Shown here: piece after piece, positions 47,824 to 59,378 of the stretch
Layout of the letters: every line of letters starts with the position of its first letter
Position numbering within the stretch: position 1 is the first letter of the stretch
DNA from: Steromphala cineraria
Lineage: Eukaryota; Mollusca; Gastropoda; Trochida; Trochidae
Reading direction: 5' to 3'
DNA: 64,000 nucleotides
NCBI GenBank assembly: GCA_916613615.1
Contig: OU744732.1
Location: forward strand, 36,058,478 to 36,122,477
Translations under genes and position numbers: made by a program
Notes under the pieces: model-generated
The model's input: only the letters and a program-made list of their open reading frames with translations
Database searches by the model: none
What the model was told of the DNA's origin: nothing

Positions 47824-49079
47824 GCGCTAATGGTCACGAGCAAAGTAGACCGGATATGACGGCAGAACATGCGAAGACGTCACGACTCGCGTGTCTCGTG
47901 CTGTTCACCAGACGACAGGTGATTGTTCCGCGCCAGAATGAAGGTTCGATTTGAAGTTGAAACAAACTCTCGTAATCCTTGGCTTGTTTATTCCTCAAAT
48001 AAATCGATTAAAATCATCCTCAAAGTTTGAAATAAAAAACATATGACAATGACATATGAATGCCACTATTTTGACATAATGATTGTTATTTTCATAGGGA
48101 AAAAATCATGGTTAAAATATATTTATCCAGAGTAATTAACGTTATGGAAATGACTTTTGCAATCCGTTAAATTTTATTCTATATTTAGCACATTTCGAGG
48201 CAAACACAAATATCAAAATGGTAGTGTGATGTATTCTTTCGTTTCAATAAAACCAACAGACGTCCGTACCAAATTAGCTAATAGAAATAAGATCTCACGA
48301 CAGTGGTATCTACAATGTCACCGCCATTCTGTCAACAAAACAGCCGCGCAATGCAACGTGTACTACATTTTAAAATTATATGTTTTGCAATCTTGCACTC
48401 ATCAAATCATGAAAACATGGACTCATACATAAACAAAAATTAAAATGCTATCTTTCGATGGTATTTTCAGGTAACGTTACTTATTTGTTCGATGTAAATG
48501 GGCTGTCAGGTCGCGAATCGTTTTGAAACTTTTTTTGTACCGATCAGATTTGTCTGTGACCCGAAGTGTTGGACTGTTTTACTATGCGGCCCCGCAATTT
48601 TTGGATTTACGATAATTCAAATGATACGCATGACCTGTACATCGTTTATCAAATGTAGAAAATGTATCAGTCATTACATTTCTCGAAACATCGTGGGTGT
48701 AACAAAATATCCAAATTAGAATCAGATGTACTCTGTCCGCTGCCAGTTTGACTGACCATTTTGTTTATTTCCATTCAAGAGCTGGCAGTGACGTATACTG
48801 GTTTGCCAAATACTTCTCTGCTGCATATTATTGCTAATTGATTACCATATTCGTGTATGATATCGATTTCAGTACCCATATAGTATGTTTTGTCAAGAAT
48901 TTACATTTGAAAAAGAAATCTAGGAGCAAGTTATGGATCATAGTAATTTTCCTTAGTCAAGGAATGATGGCCATTTTTACCAAATCAAAAGTAATAATTA
49001 ATTAAGTCGGTTCATTAATTATTAGAATGCATTTTCCATTGTCAATATGTGATTTCAAAACTAGAGATACTGTAGATTT

Positions 49080-49835
49080 TGGTAATACTTTGGATTTTTC
49101 CTGTTTCATTAAATTTTGTCTGTTATGCTGGTGAATTATTTACACTAGTATTTGAGAAAATTAACCCCATCGGCCATGCCCAAGGACCATATGTGTCCCA
49201 AATAGGTATTTTTATAAAACCAAATTTCTCTGTTAATATCAGGTTTTGTAGTACAAAAGTGGTATCAAATTAAATCTAATTTGACAGTGATTCTGAAAAT
49301 GTGGGTTTCAGTTAGAATTGGTTTAGATATTTTTACCCATGCATTGAAGAGGATTAACCCCTATCGGCCATGGTCATGGACCATATGTGTCCTTATCATT
49401 GTATTTTGTTAAAAACTTAATATCTCTGTCAATATCTGGCCAAATAGGGTAAAAGTGGTATCACATTGATGACTTTGTTATGGAGATTATCTAAAAATAG
49501 GTGTGAACTTCAATTGATTGATATAATTTTTCATTTGCATTGTAGAAAACTACCCCCAATGGCCATGCCCAGGGACCATATGTGTCTCGATAGAATTATT
49601 TAGTGAAAAGCATATGATATCTCTGTTAATATTGTGTTCTATATTGCAAACGTGGTACCAAATTGAAGCTATGTTTATATAGATTCTAAAAAAATGACTG
49701 TCAACTTGAATCGGTGCAGGATTTTTTCAACAGCCCAGGCTGTATATTGGGTTATGGCTAGGGACCATATATGGTCCTGCGGCATTATGGGGAGTTTGGG
49801 GGGAGGGGCACATATATGGTCCTGGGGCACTATAA
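49080..49835 (+). repeat. Diverged tandem repeat of about 190-200 bp at the piggyBac-like right end
   Basis: About four units, each with 'ggccatg.cca.ggaccata', 'tgtgtcc', 'atatctctgttaatat' and 'aaagtggtatcaaatt'. The last unit merges into the element's terminal 'ggaccatatatggtcctg' palindromes. Confidence 0.75.
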
Positions 49836-49842
49836 GGGTTAA

Positions 49843-50888
49843 AGCCAGAAGTTGTTTTTATAGCATTCGAAATGCGATTCTGTATTAACTTCTAAGCTGT
49901 TTGTCGCACTGACCTAGATATCAGTTAGACCCAGGCGGGTCTCTGCCGGGTTCAAGCGCATGCAAAAATAGTTCATAACAAAATGAAAAGATGCACTTTT
50001 TTATTCCACAAAAAATCCGTTATGGATATCATGTTAATAACAATAAAATGTTTTGGGAAAAAAACTAAAAAATATGTAAAGTTTGATTTGAATATTCCAA
50101 AATTAACAATTTGCACTCGCGTATTGATACTGTCCTGTATCGAGTGTAGAGTATCAGCTCTAAAAGCTCGACGTGCTTGGGAAAGTTGGGTTGTTTGTTT
50201 GACAATGAATGTAAACATAAAGTTATTTAAAGTCCCTCGAGAAATAATGCCAATTGCAGGCCCGCCGATGTTAAGCACAGTCATTGACAATGACGAGTAC
50301 ATGTTTTCAAACACGGCAACATCATGTCTATGAAGACAGAGAGCGCGCCACGACACTATTTGTTGTGCATGGAATGGGGTGCCTTGAAACTGTGTTGTCG
50401 CAAGTCAGGTCATTCAGAATGGAGCTCAACTCATGCTTTTGAAACGATGTACATTACATTGTTTAACTTTGCCCACTATCCTCATTTCTGTGACCGGAGA
50501 TGAACATGTACAACTTTATTTATTTACAACTTAATGTTTATTCTTCAAACATCAAAAACAGATTATTGGGCGAGTGTTGCTAATAAACAGAAAAATAATA
50601 TTTGCAAAAAGTGAGTCTCAGTGATGATCATCAAGACTGGGGTCAGGCTGGAATGTGGCTGTAAGATCAGGGGAATCCCCGAGAAATGTAGTTCCTGCAC
50701 GACATCGTATAAACTTCATTTACTGAAAGTTATTTTGTATAACCTGCAATTAAAGGTTCATTGAAATGTATACCGATCATATGACCTTCTTAGATCCAAT
50801 CAGAATGGAGCATATCGTTTATATTTCAAAATCTGAATTTATTTAAGAAATGAATTTCACAATATAGTTGTCCACACGGTTATAACCT
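49843..50888. other. Gene-free stretch with two overlapping chance frames
   Basis: Open frames of 116 (plus, 49983-50333) and 127 residues (minus, 49973-50356) overlap on opposite strands. Neither carries a recognised domain, and only one at most could be real. Confidence 0.35.
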
Positions 50889-50964
50889 GTTTGAAACTTG
50901 TAATATAAACTTGTATAATTATACAATTCACAATTATGCTAAAGTTTATATTACGAGTTTCAAA
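50889..50964. other. 22-bp stem hairpin
   Basis: 'gtttgaaacttgtaatataa' and its inverse 'ttatattacgagtttcaaac' are separated by about 32 nt. One or two mismatches. No flanking gene explains it. Confidence 0.6.
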
Positions 50965-51106
50965 CAACTTCTTTGAGAGGCATTTTAGAAGTTGGGATGA
51001 CAATAATGCTGAGGAATATATGGATAACAACTTCTTTGTTCATTGTATGCGACGTTTCGACACAGATTCTTGTGTCGTTCTCAAGCACCTGCACCTCAAG
51101 CAACTG

Positions 51107-51376
51107 GAGATTATAAGGTGATGTTTGGAAAATGAAAATAAACGGTCCTAATTGAAAGACAATGTTTTTAAACTAAATAAACCAGTTGTAAATCAAAGAT
51201 ATGATGTATAGTTCAGCCATGCGACTCCTTTTTCCACCACAAAATGAATTAAAGGTGTTCACACAAAAATTGCTGCCAATGTACTTTGTGTGAATGTTTA
51301 TACTTTATTCTCTGACTATGGATGATTGCATTTTGTAATGCAAAATTTTGAGACTATCAAAATAATACATTTAGCA
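51107..51376 (-). mobile_element. GGGGCAGTAGCACG-family MITE, copy 9 (half)
   Basis: About 240 bp nearly identical to 53788-54018. It runs further, to 'acatttagca', where the LINE 3' end begins. The left TIR is missing. Confidence 0.8.
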
Positions 51377-53757
51377 AACAGACAGACAGTATTTATTCAG
51401 TATTCAAGGCCATGGCCCATATTACAAAATATTACAATTCAGTGTGCTGCTGGTAGTCTTGTTACAAAATACAAAATCCAAGAATTGGACGAAACGTCCG
51501 TAAAATATCTGAAGGGTTTCAACAATTTGCATGAATTCTACTCTATACAGTCAAGTTTCTGAATTTATAACTATATAGGCTATTGAATGAAAGTTTACAT
51601 ATTTCTTGCCTTACGATCCTGCAAAAGGAATTTAGCAATATTCACTATAACATTAACATTATTACAAGACAAAAGTCTTACAAAATCGTCCTTACTAGGT
51701 TCGATAAAATCATCATGTTGGATATACTCTTTTCTTGCATCCCTGTAGAGTTCACAAACCATTAACAAGTGATGTTCATCTTCAACTAATGATATTCCTT
51801 TGCTATAACACTATAAACAAATTCTATTACAGTATTCTGTATCATTATGTCTTCCTGTTTCAACAGCAAGTTTGAAATTATTAAATCTAAATTGACTCAC
51901 AATATGTTAATAGTACAATGGGATATCTAGGGAGAGATATCTTTCAACTTGCAACATCGTCTTAAATTGACAGTAAGTCTGACATTTACTCATTTCAGAA
52001 ACAGTGCTATGCCAATCTTGGCTCAGACAATCAAACAATCTTTGTTTGAAATGTGAAATAAACATTTTAATGTTTCCTATATTTTGGCTTAACCAAAGGA
52101 CACCAAAACCAAATTGAAATAGAATACTTATAACATGTGATACCCATGTTCTTCTTCCTGCATCAAGTGTCCTTAACATACAATAAGTTTGATGAGGCAA
52201 CCTATTGGTTTCCATAGTAATCAATTTACACCAAAATTTTATGGGTTTTAACATATAATTATATTGAAGGGGGATTCTGCCACATTCTCCTAAGGCCATG
52301 ACATTACATGTATATTTATTTAATTTCAAAATCCTCTTGCACAGCGACGTTTGTACCTTTTCAATAACTTGTGAATAGTGAACACCCCATATCTCTGCTC
52401 CATAAGTGACTATAGGTATAACAACTGTATCAAAAACCTTGAAAGCATCTGTACAAGAAATAATTCCATATCTGCGCTGATAGCCGTAAAATGAGAGTAG
52501 AGCCTTATTAGCCTGGGATGATAAACAACTCTGTGCCCTAGTCCATGATAAGGTGGGAGTAAACACAAGACCAAGATATCTATATTTATTAACAACCTCA
52601 ATAATTTTACCTTTATAAACTAGTGTCCAAAAGAAACGATACCATACAATTCGCACAATAACTCAATCCATTGCAGATTGATAAGACTAAAACATAGTTT
52701 TATAATTTCTTCAGTAGTCAACTAACTTCTATGCAAAATTTTGAAACATTATCTTTTCATATTTGCGAGAAACATGTATTTAAAAAAAATCATCGATCTG
52801 GGATTCTCTTGACAAGGCGAGATAGCAGGGAGAAATTGGACACTTTCGCTTGTTTTAAAACGTTCTAGTGCAATGACGCGTCAACGAATTTATGTCAAAT
52901 ACAGTGCATTGTATCAAAAAGATTGTATTCTTGCCTAAATTCAAAACATTTTATTAATTTTATAGTGAAATGACAAAAGTTCTGTGCATAAAACAACTTG
53001 AAATTTCGATTTATGCACCCCATGTGCGTTTGAAGAGACACAAAATCAAAAGTATCTTTTCCTGAAGAATGAAAATGTGCATACTTCTTACCAAGACATA
53101 TGCCTGTTAGGCACACTTAAATTCGACTCTGTCAGGTAATATAGTTTTGTTTCGGAGGACGTTGAAAACTTGGTATCGTTTCTTTTGGACATTAGTTTAG
53201 TACCACTTTTCATATGACCTTAGAGGACCACCTCTCCTAAAAAAACATAATTTTGGTTTTATTTAAATTTACTTTCATTCCTGTTTCATCACAAAACTTT
53301 TCAAGTACTTTTATTTTTCTTTGAAGCTGAACAGCAGTATCACTAACACTAGACACATCATCAGCAAAGAATAAAGCAATCACATTTGGACAATCTTGAG
53401 ATATGAAAATACCATTTCCACCGTTCCTCTCAACATTGAGGATAATTGATTAATGAAAATAATAAATATAATAGGACTCAAAATACAGCCTTGCCTTGTT
53501 CCAATATTACACTGGAAATAATCAGTTATCCCATTTGATGTTCTAACAAAAGACGAAAGAGCAGAATACATGGAAATAAGAAATCTCAAAAATTAACCTT
53601 TAACGCCTATATCAGACAAGCTTTTGAACAGGACTATATGGTTTCTACAATCGAAAGCCTTACTAAAATCAATGAATATACAATAAAACCTTCCTCTTTT
53701 TTTTGGAGAGATATTTCTGAATCATCCCTTGCAAAGAAAATACATATGTATCTGATC
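51377..53757 (-). pseudogene. Non-LTR retrotransposon reverse transcriptase pseudogene
   Basis: Read on the minus strand it has, in order, DFSKAFDCRNH (about 53670), GTRQGCILSP (about 53490), FADDVSSVSDT (the catalytic FADD, about 53345) and VNLNKTKIMFFRRGG (about 53240). After a MITE insertion, VVNKYRYLGLVFTPTLSW, VVIPIVTYGAEIWG and the LCKRILKLNKYT segment follow (52600-52300). Finally there is a CLYC-like..EDEHH..C zinc motif and a 3' UTR ending in a 'ctgtctgtctg' tail near 51383. Stops and frame shifts occur throughout, and the endonuclease end is cut off by a MITE at 53757. Confidence 0.85.
52624..53191. mobile_element. 568-bp MITE inserted in the RT pseudogene
   Basis: TIR TGTCCAAAAGAAACGATACC is mirrored at the right end. 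The insertion splits the RT between the FFRRGG and VVNKYRYLGL segments, which are adjacent in related elements. No open frame of interest. The target duplication is unclear. Confidence 0.85.
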
Positions 53758-54451
53758 AAAAAGGGGCAGCAGCACGTTTTTATGGGGAATATAAGGTGAT
53801 GTTTGGAAAATGAAAATAAACGGTCCTAATTGAAAGACAATGTATTTAAACTAAATAAACCATTTGTAAATCAAAGATATGATGTATAGTTCAGCCATGC
53901 GACTCCTTTTTCCACCACAAAATGAATTAAAGGTGTTCACACAAAAATTGCTGCCAATGTACTTTGTGTGAATGTTTATACTTTATTCTCTGACTATGGA
54001 TGATTGCATTTTGTAATGCGTGTGAATTTTTCTCCATTAGATGACAGTCTATGGCAACTTTATTTCTCCTTGGATATTTAAGTCTGGACTTCTTTCACTG
54101 TCTAATATTGGCGATCTAGAAAGTGTTGAATAATAATAAATCATTTGGGTAAGGAAATCTATTCCGAAATCGTTACATTTGTTTTGTATTTTTTTTATAG
54201 GTTTTCTTGCAATAGGTAACATCAGTTTCATTTTTAGCTCATCTGGCCTGTATAAAGCAAACTTGATATGATGCCTGATGAGGTACAGAGCCAATGGCTC
54301 TATTTTTATACTTTATTCTCTGACTATGGATGATTGCATTGTGTAATGAGATTTTTAACACTATCAAAATAATACATTTAGCATTAATGTACAATTATCA
54401 GTGGAAAATTTGAAATATATAATTTCAAAAAAAACGTGCTACCCCCTTTAA
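53756..54451 (-). mobile_element. GGGGCAGTAGCACG-family MITE, copy 10, split by an insertion
   Basis: The first half runs from AAAGGGGCAGCAGCACG to about 54018. The second half runs 54303-54451 and ends at TTAA. A stretch of about 35 bp, 'ttatactttattctctgact' and beyond, is present on both sides of the insert, consistent with a long target duplication or template switch. Confidence 0.8.
54019..54302 (+). mobile_element. Insert ending in a minimal Helentron-like element
   Basis: The last 66 bp (54237-54302) start TAGCTCATCTGGCCTG and end GAGCCAATGGCTCTATTTTT. These are the same two termini as in 36367-37161, but with almost nothing between them. The first 220 bp of the insert are unrecognised. 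This solo copy defines the element's ends. Confidence 0.6.
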
Positions 54452-56394
54452 CATTTATAGATTTGGTGACCCAATGACCCCTTGATAGAGCATCGGGAGT
54501 AATGTCCTACAAACCAGTCTGATTTAAATCAGAATTAAGGTGATGAGTTAATAAAACATAACTACTTAAACAACAGATAGCCCCGAAGGGGTACACAATG
54601 CAGAAATAAATTCAAAAGGATATGATTAGACAACATCGATACTTTGCTTGTTCAAAAACATGCGAAAAACAGTCATTTAATGGCTTTAAAAACAAACCTC
54701 ATATTTTAAGTCGTGAAAAGTTCTTTCAGCCAATCACAACCTGCCACATCACATCGCCCTTACTGGTCAGGCTATTGCTATTGTTTACAGTAATAAGTCA
54801 AGCGCACACTTACTTACTTGGCGTATAATTAATACACAAACAAGCAACAGAACTTGACAGTATGACAGTTAGATAGTGAGACGTATAATAAAGATATTTA
54901 CTAACTTTTGTTGATTTGTTAAATATGGTGATAGCTTAATCATGGCTTTTAATAAGAGATCTGAAGTCAACTCATCATCAAACTGCATGGTATGTCTTGG
55001 TTCTTTGTTTCGCAAATGTTTAGATGGCCCATTCTACTCTAAAGAAAACTTATCATTATAAAAGAAAATGTGGTTTAAACATATTCATCTAAAACAAAGA
55101 AACAGGATTGACAAACAAGCAAATAATGCTTATATAAATGCCGCTCCCCAGCAAAAAAAAACGTTATTATAATAATTATAATAGTGACGTAACGTACACA
55201 TGGACAGATATGTACACATAACATACAAATATTTTGGAAAATATAAGACATAGAAACTTAGACTCCTGCTCATGTTATAGTAAGATGGTATAAACGTAAG
55301 GATATTTCAGCACGGCAAAATCTCAATATGTCAAATCTGAAAATCTCTTAGATATTACGATATAATGGTGTACTGGCTTTAGTAGCCCTACGTTTACATT
55401 TTGTATGTGGCCATATAAAATTGAAGGCACGTTAAATCTTCAAATAAATAATATTTTTAAGAAATTAAGTGATTTTAAATTATGCGAATGAGGTTTGCTT
55501 TCTCACACTACAATTAATTGAAAAACAATGAGTGTCGTTGAGACATCATGTCAGTAAATTGTAGCCGATTATCCTGTTCGCAACCTAATACAATTCGATA
55601 CATCATGTACTTTTGAGATGGTTATTTTTTTTCAATTCTTAACTTCTAACGCAAAACAACTGTCTGACATGATAAAATGTATACTTATGAATGTTAATGA
55701 ACAAGTTTAGTTTACAAATCTTCTATTAGATATCATGTAAACAAAAACCTACCTTGTCGAAATTACTGTAGTCAATGCCAAATACTCCATCTACTATGTC
55801 AGTGCTCAATGTGTTAATTTCAAGGCTCATACATTGTAAATGATAAATTCTGAAAATTCAGTTTTTGATTGGATCTAGTTTGACCTATTGTTGACCAATG
55901 AATGACTAGTGCTTTGACACCTGGGCGTCACAGGGATGGGCAGACAAACTACATCCTCTCTCTAATTCTTGTAACAACATTGTCAAAGAGCGTGTAATAA
56001 CCCAAGCGCGACTCCCCGTAATTACACAATCTGTAACGATGTGTTAATTACTACTTTCATGTTTTATTGCCGGACAGCTGAGCTGCTAAAACCTGTTTAA
56101 TCTGTCTATTTGCCATCATTGTCTGTTGTATTTACATTGAATATGCCCACTTCCGTTCTGTATATGAAGTCATAAAACACTCCGGGCATGCGCAGTAAAG
56201 GTAATATCGTTATTCCGGTTGAAGCCGTTTTGCGACTGTCAAATTGAGCAGCCTGAAATTCGCGCACTTTCAAGGGCGATATCTTTGTTATTAGAGGACC
56301 GATGAAAACGGTTTTTGGTGTTTTTTAAAGCTGACAGTATTTTTTGTACAAATAAACCAATTAACATGGAAAAAATAATGAGGTTTCTTGTTGT
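54452..56394. other. Gene-free stretch
   Basis: No gene recognised. The 68-residue frame at 54622-54828 shows no domain. A GC-richer patch with 'gggcatgcgcagtaaagg' near 56190 may be a regulatory or repeat relic. Confidence 0.4.
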
Positions 56395-57020
56395 TTAATA
56401 TACTTCAACTTGTAACTGCTGTTGAGTTAAATTGATCGCTTCATAAAGAACATATACGTAATATACTTTGACTCGTAATTGCTTGTTAGTAAAATTCTTA
56501 CTTCTTTATCAAATATTCGTGATTTACTTCGAATTGTGATTGATCTTAATCAAGGTGATTAGTGAATAAAAAAGATCTACGTAATATACTTCGACTTGTA
56601 CTTGCTGTTGAGTAAAATTTATCACTTCATACAGAACATATACGTAACGTACTTAGACTCGTAATTGCTGGTGTGTAAAATTCTTACTTCTTAATCAAAT
56701 ATTCGTGATATACTTCGACTTGTGATTGCTCTTAATCAAGGTGAGTAGTTAACAAAGCATATCTACGTAATATATTTCGACTTGTAATTGCTTTTTAGTA
56801 AATGGATCACTTCATACAGAACATATGCCTAATATACTTAGACTCGTATATGCTGGTGTGTAAAATAATCAATTCGTTAGTCAACTATATGTAATATACT
56901 TCGACTTGTAATTACAATTAAATAGATTGAGCATTTCATAAGTAAAATGCACGTAACATAATTTAACCTATAATTGATGTTGACTAAGTTGATTGGTTTA
57001 CAAAGCAGATTAACGTGATA
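56395..57020 (+). repeat. Diverged minisatellite 'ttcgacttgtaattgct'
   Basis: Units of variable length share 'acgtaatatacttcgacttg', 'taattgct' and 'agtaaaatt..tcacttcat'. The array resumes with 'atacttcgacttgtattgct' at 58921, to the right of the Tc1 element, so the transposon landed inside it. Confidence 0.8.
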
Positions 57021-58922
57021 TAAACTGAACGCCAAAAGAAATGTTACACCTCTTTGAATTTGAACATCATAAAAAGTGACGTGTTCAGAGAAACTTGCTT
57101 TGTTGTGTTGTAACACTCAATCAGTTTAATTATTTGTGCTAAAATAGCAGACATGTAACTTTCATGGTAAATGAGTTATCGCCAATTCTTCATGGGTGAG
57201 ATCAATTGTCCTATTTCCGATCATGCACAAAAACAACAAAATCATAGAATAATCATTAGTGTAATGACAAATTGTATGTGATCAGTATCTGGTATGTCCG
57301 CCGTTGACATTCAAACATGCCTGAACTCTTCGTCTCACAGAAAACGTCAGTCGTCTGATGAAAGCAGGTGGTATCTGCGTCCATTCGGCCATCAATGCAC
57401 CAATAAGTTGTTGACGTGTGTGTGGTTGGTGTCGACGTTGACTGATCCTTCGATCGATGTAATCCCAGAGGTGCTCGATGGGATTCATATCGGGTGATCT
57501 GGCAGGCCAACTCAAAACGTGGACGTTGTTGACGTTGAGGTACTGTAACGTCACTCTGGCTACACGAGGACAAGCATTGTCCTGTTGGAAAAGGGTGTTT
57601 GGATGAATGGTATGACCTCTGGCAGGAGGACCCTTGTTTATGTACATGTGCGCCGTCAGTTTGCCGCCAATGACAATTAGGTCGGTTGTTGCATTACCGC
57701 GTATCCCAACCCAGACCATGACGCTGCCTCCACTGAAAGAGATAACTTCCTGTACGCAGCAGCGTGCTTCCCTCTCACCCCGGCGACGGTAGACCCTCCT
57801 TCTCCCGTCTACGTGCTACGTGCATCTGGAACCGACTTTCGTAGGAAAATACCATTCTGCCAGTTTTGGTTCTGCCAACGTCGAACATTTCTTGCCAAAG
57901 CAACCCTGTTTTGTCTACATGTATGTCGGCGCATCAACAGCATTGCTCGCATCGGCCGGTATGACATCAGTCCATGTTGTTGGAGCCTTCTTCTCACCGT
58001 ATGGGGACTGATTCGTTGTCCAAGTGCAGTAGAAGCTGTCGTTGTGGCGGTCTGAAAGTGGTTCCTGAAATGTAGTTAAAGCAGGTACCGGTCTTCATTT
58101 GGGGTTGTCACTGGCGGACTGTCACTTCTACCCGGACTCGAGTCGATCCAGTCTGTTGTAGATGTCCACGCAGCCTAAGAATGGTGAGACGATGACATCC
58201 GAATGCGGCAGCGACTTCTCCATCAGTGGACCCAGTCTACAGCATTCCAATCGCTCTTTCCTGCTCATCAGTTGTGAATCTCGGCATTTTAATCGAATTG
58301 TGGTGTGAAATAATGAATACAGGGGCCTTTTTTACCCGTTACCAACTGATTTTACATGCATTTCATGTGTGGTAAAATTTCTATGGCTACGTTATGGTGA
58401 CATGATCTTTTTGATGAAAACAAAAATGTTTAAGAAGTTCACTATTTAGAAAGCTTTAGAAACAAATCTAGTCCGTGAACGAGTGCCAAAGCTTCCTTAA
58501 ACAGTCGAAGCACATTTTTAACAAACATATTTTCTTAGAATCTTATGGTTGTGTTTGAAATAGAAAAATACCAAATCTCAATATTTCGACATTTTCAGAC
58601 AAAATAACAATGAATATTTTCAAAAACATAACTAATTTCTTTTTTAATGAATATGCATTCACTAACAAAGAAAACAAAGTAAGTTTGGTTAATTTTACAA
58701 TTTTCACTTAAATAATTGCATGATTGGAAATAGGACAATTGATCCCACCCATGAAGAATTGGCGATAACTTATTTACCATGAAAGTTACATGTCTGCTAT
58801 TTTAGCACAAAACACTAAACTGATTGAGTGTTACAACACAACAAAGTAAATTTCTCTGAACACGTCACTTTTTATGATATTCAAATTCAAAGAGGTGTAA
58901 CATTTCTTTTGGCTATCAGTAT
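57021..58922 (-). mobile_element. Tc1-type transposon with about 200-bp TIRs
   Basis: The left TIR (about 57024-57222) and right TIR (about 58727-58920) are near-perfect reverse complements. They share GCCAAAAGAAATGTTACACC at the outside and 'ggacaattgatc' at the inside. TA-rich borders fit a TA target. The interior is a broken transposase. The long TIRs resemble IR/DR-type Tc1 elements. Confidence 0.85.
57282..58287 (-). pseudogene. Degenerate Tc1 transposase (DD34E)
   Basis: Minus strand, starting MPRFTTDEQERAIGML at 58287 and ending at TGA or TAA near 57282. The N-terminal helix-turn-helix part has an in-frame stop after IGML and another before the linker. The piece RRRLQQHGLMSYRP lies in a second frame (57809-57997), and the C-terminal catalytic part is intact as a frame in 57282-57719. 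Visible catalytic features are FQQDNA (second Asp) and SPDMNPIEHLW (Glu), with 34 residues between Asp and Glu. The first catalytic Asp, expected in FSDES, reads FSYES here (Asp to Tyr). With stops, frame shifts and a lost catalytic residue the enzyme is dead. Such transposases cut and paste the flanking TIRs at TA sites. Confidence 0.85.
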
Positions 58923-59212
58923 ACTTCGACTTGTATTGCTTTGTTTGACATAGTTTAACGGAATGTGACAATTTTTCAACAGGAAAATCTCAGCTGTTAA
59001 CTTATACAGTGTTAATGAGGAAGTTGGGTGCAAACTTAAGCTTGGAAGAATGCCTTGATGGTGACTATCGTTTATTAAACAGAAAAGGGATTTGAGGATC
59101 GTGTTTATCAAGTATTTCAGTGTGAATGTAGAAGAGTAGAACGTATTGTGACGATTATGGAGGACATAATCATTCGCTGGAGGAGGTATTGAAGGAGTTT
59201 GCCTTATTTATA

Positions 59213-59378
59213 TATAGAGAATACTACACGAGGTCTCATTAGATACGAATTATACGAAACGAGTGTCCTGCCGACGGTATCTGACCGAGCGAAAGCGAGG
59301 TCAGATACCATAGGAAGGTCACGAGTTTCATATAATTCGTATCTAATGAGACCGAGTGTGGTATTTTATTTATTACAC
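59213..59378. mobile_element. Palindromic element 'aggtctcattagatacgaat'
   Basis: GTCTCATTAGATACGAATTA is mirrored by 'ataattcgtatctaatgaga' across about 90 bp that include an inner 'tctgacc..aggtcaga' hairpin. Ends 'aatactacac' and 'gtgtggtatt' also mirror. Confidence 0.75.

Larger units (their letters stand above)
45526..49842. mobile_element. 4.3-kb piggyBac-like element without transposase
   Basis: The left end is TTAA followed by CCCTTATAGTGCCC, and the right end is GGGCACTATAAGGG followed by TTAA. Both the TTAA duplication and a TIR starting CCC are piggyBac hallmarks. No transposase-like frame lies between; the longest frames (46415-46672, 48157-48432, 48498-48719) show no DDD domain. 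The right 750 bp are tandem repeats. It is probably a large non-autonomous derivative, or host DNA captured between two ends. Confidence 0.65.

Noticed and set aside
49973..50356. Opposing open frames of 127 and 116 residues
   Set aside because: They overlap almost fully on opposite strands, have no domain and lie in a gene-free stretch.
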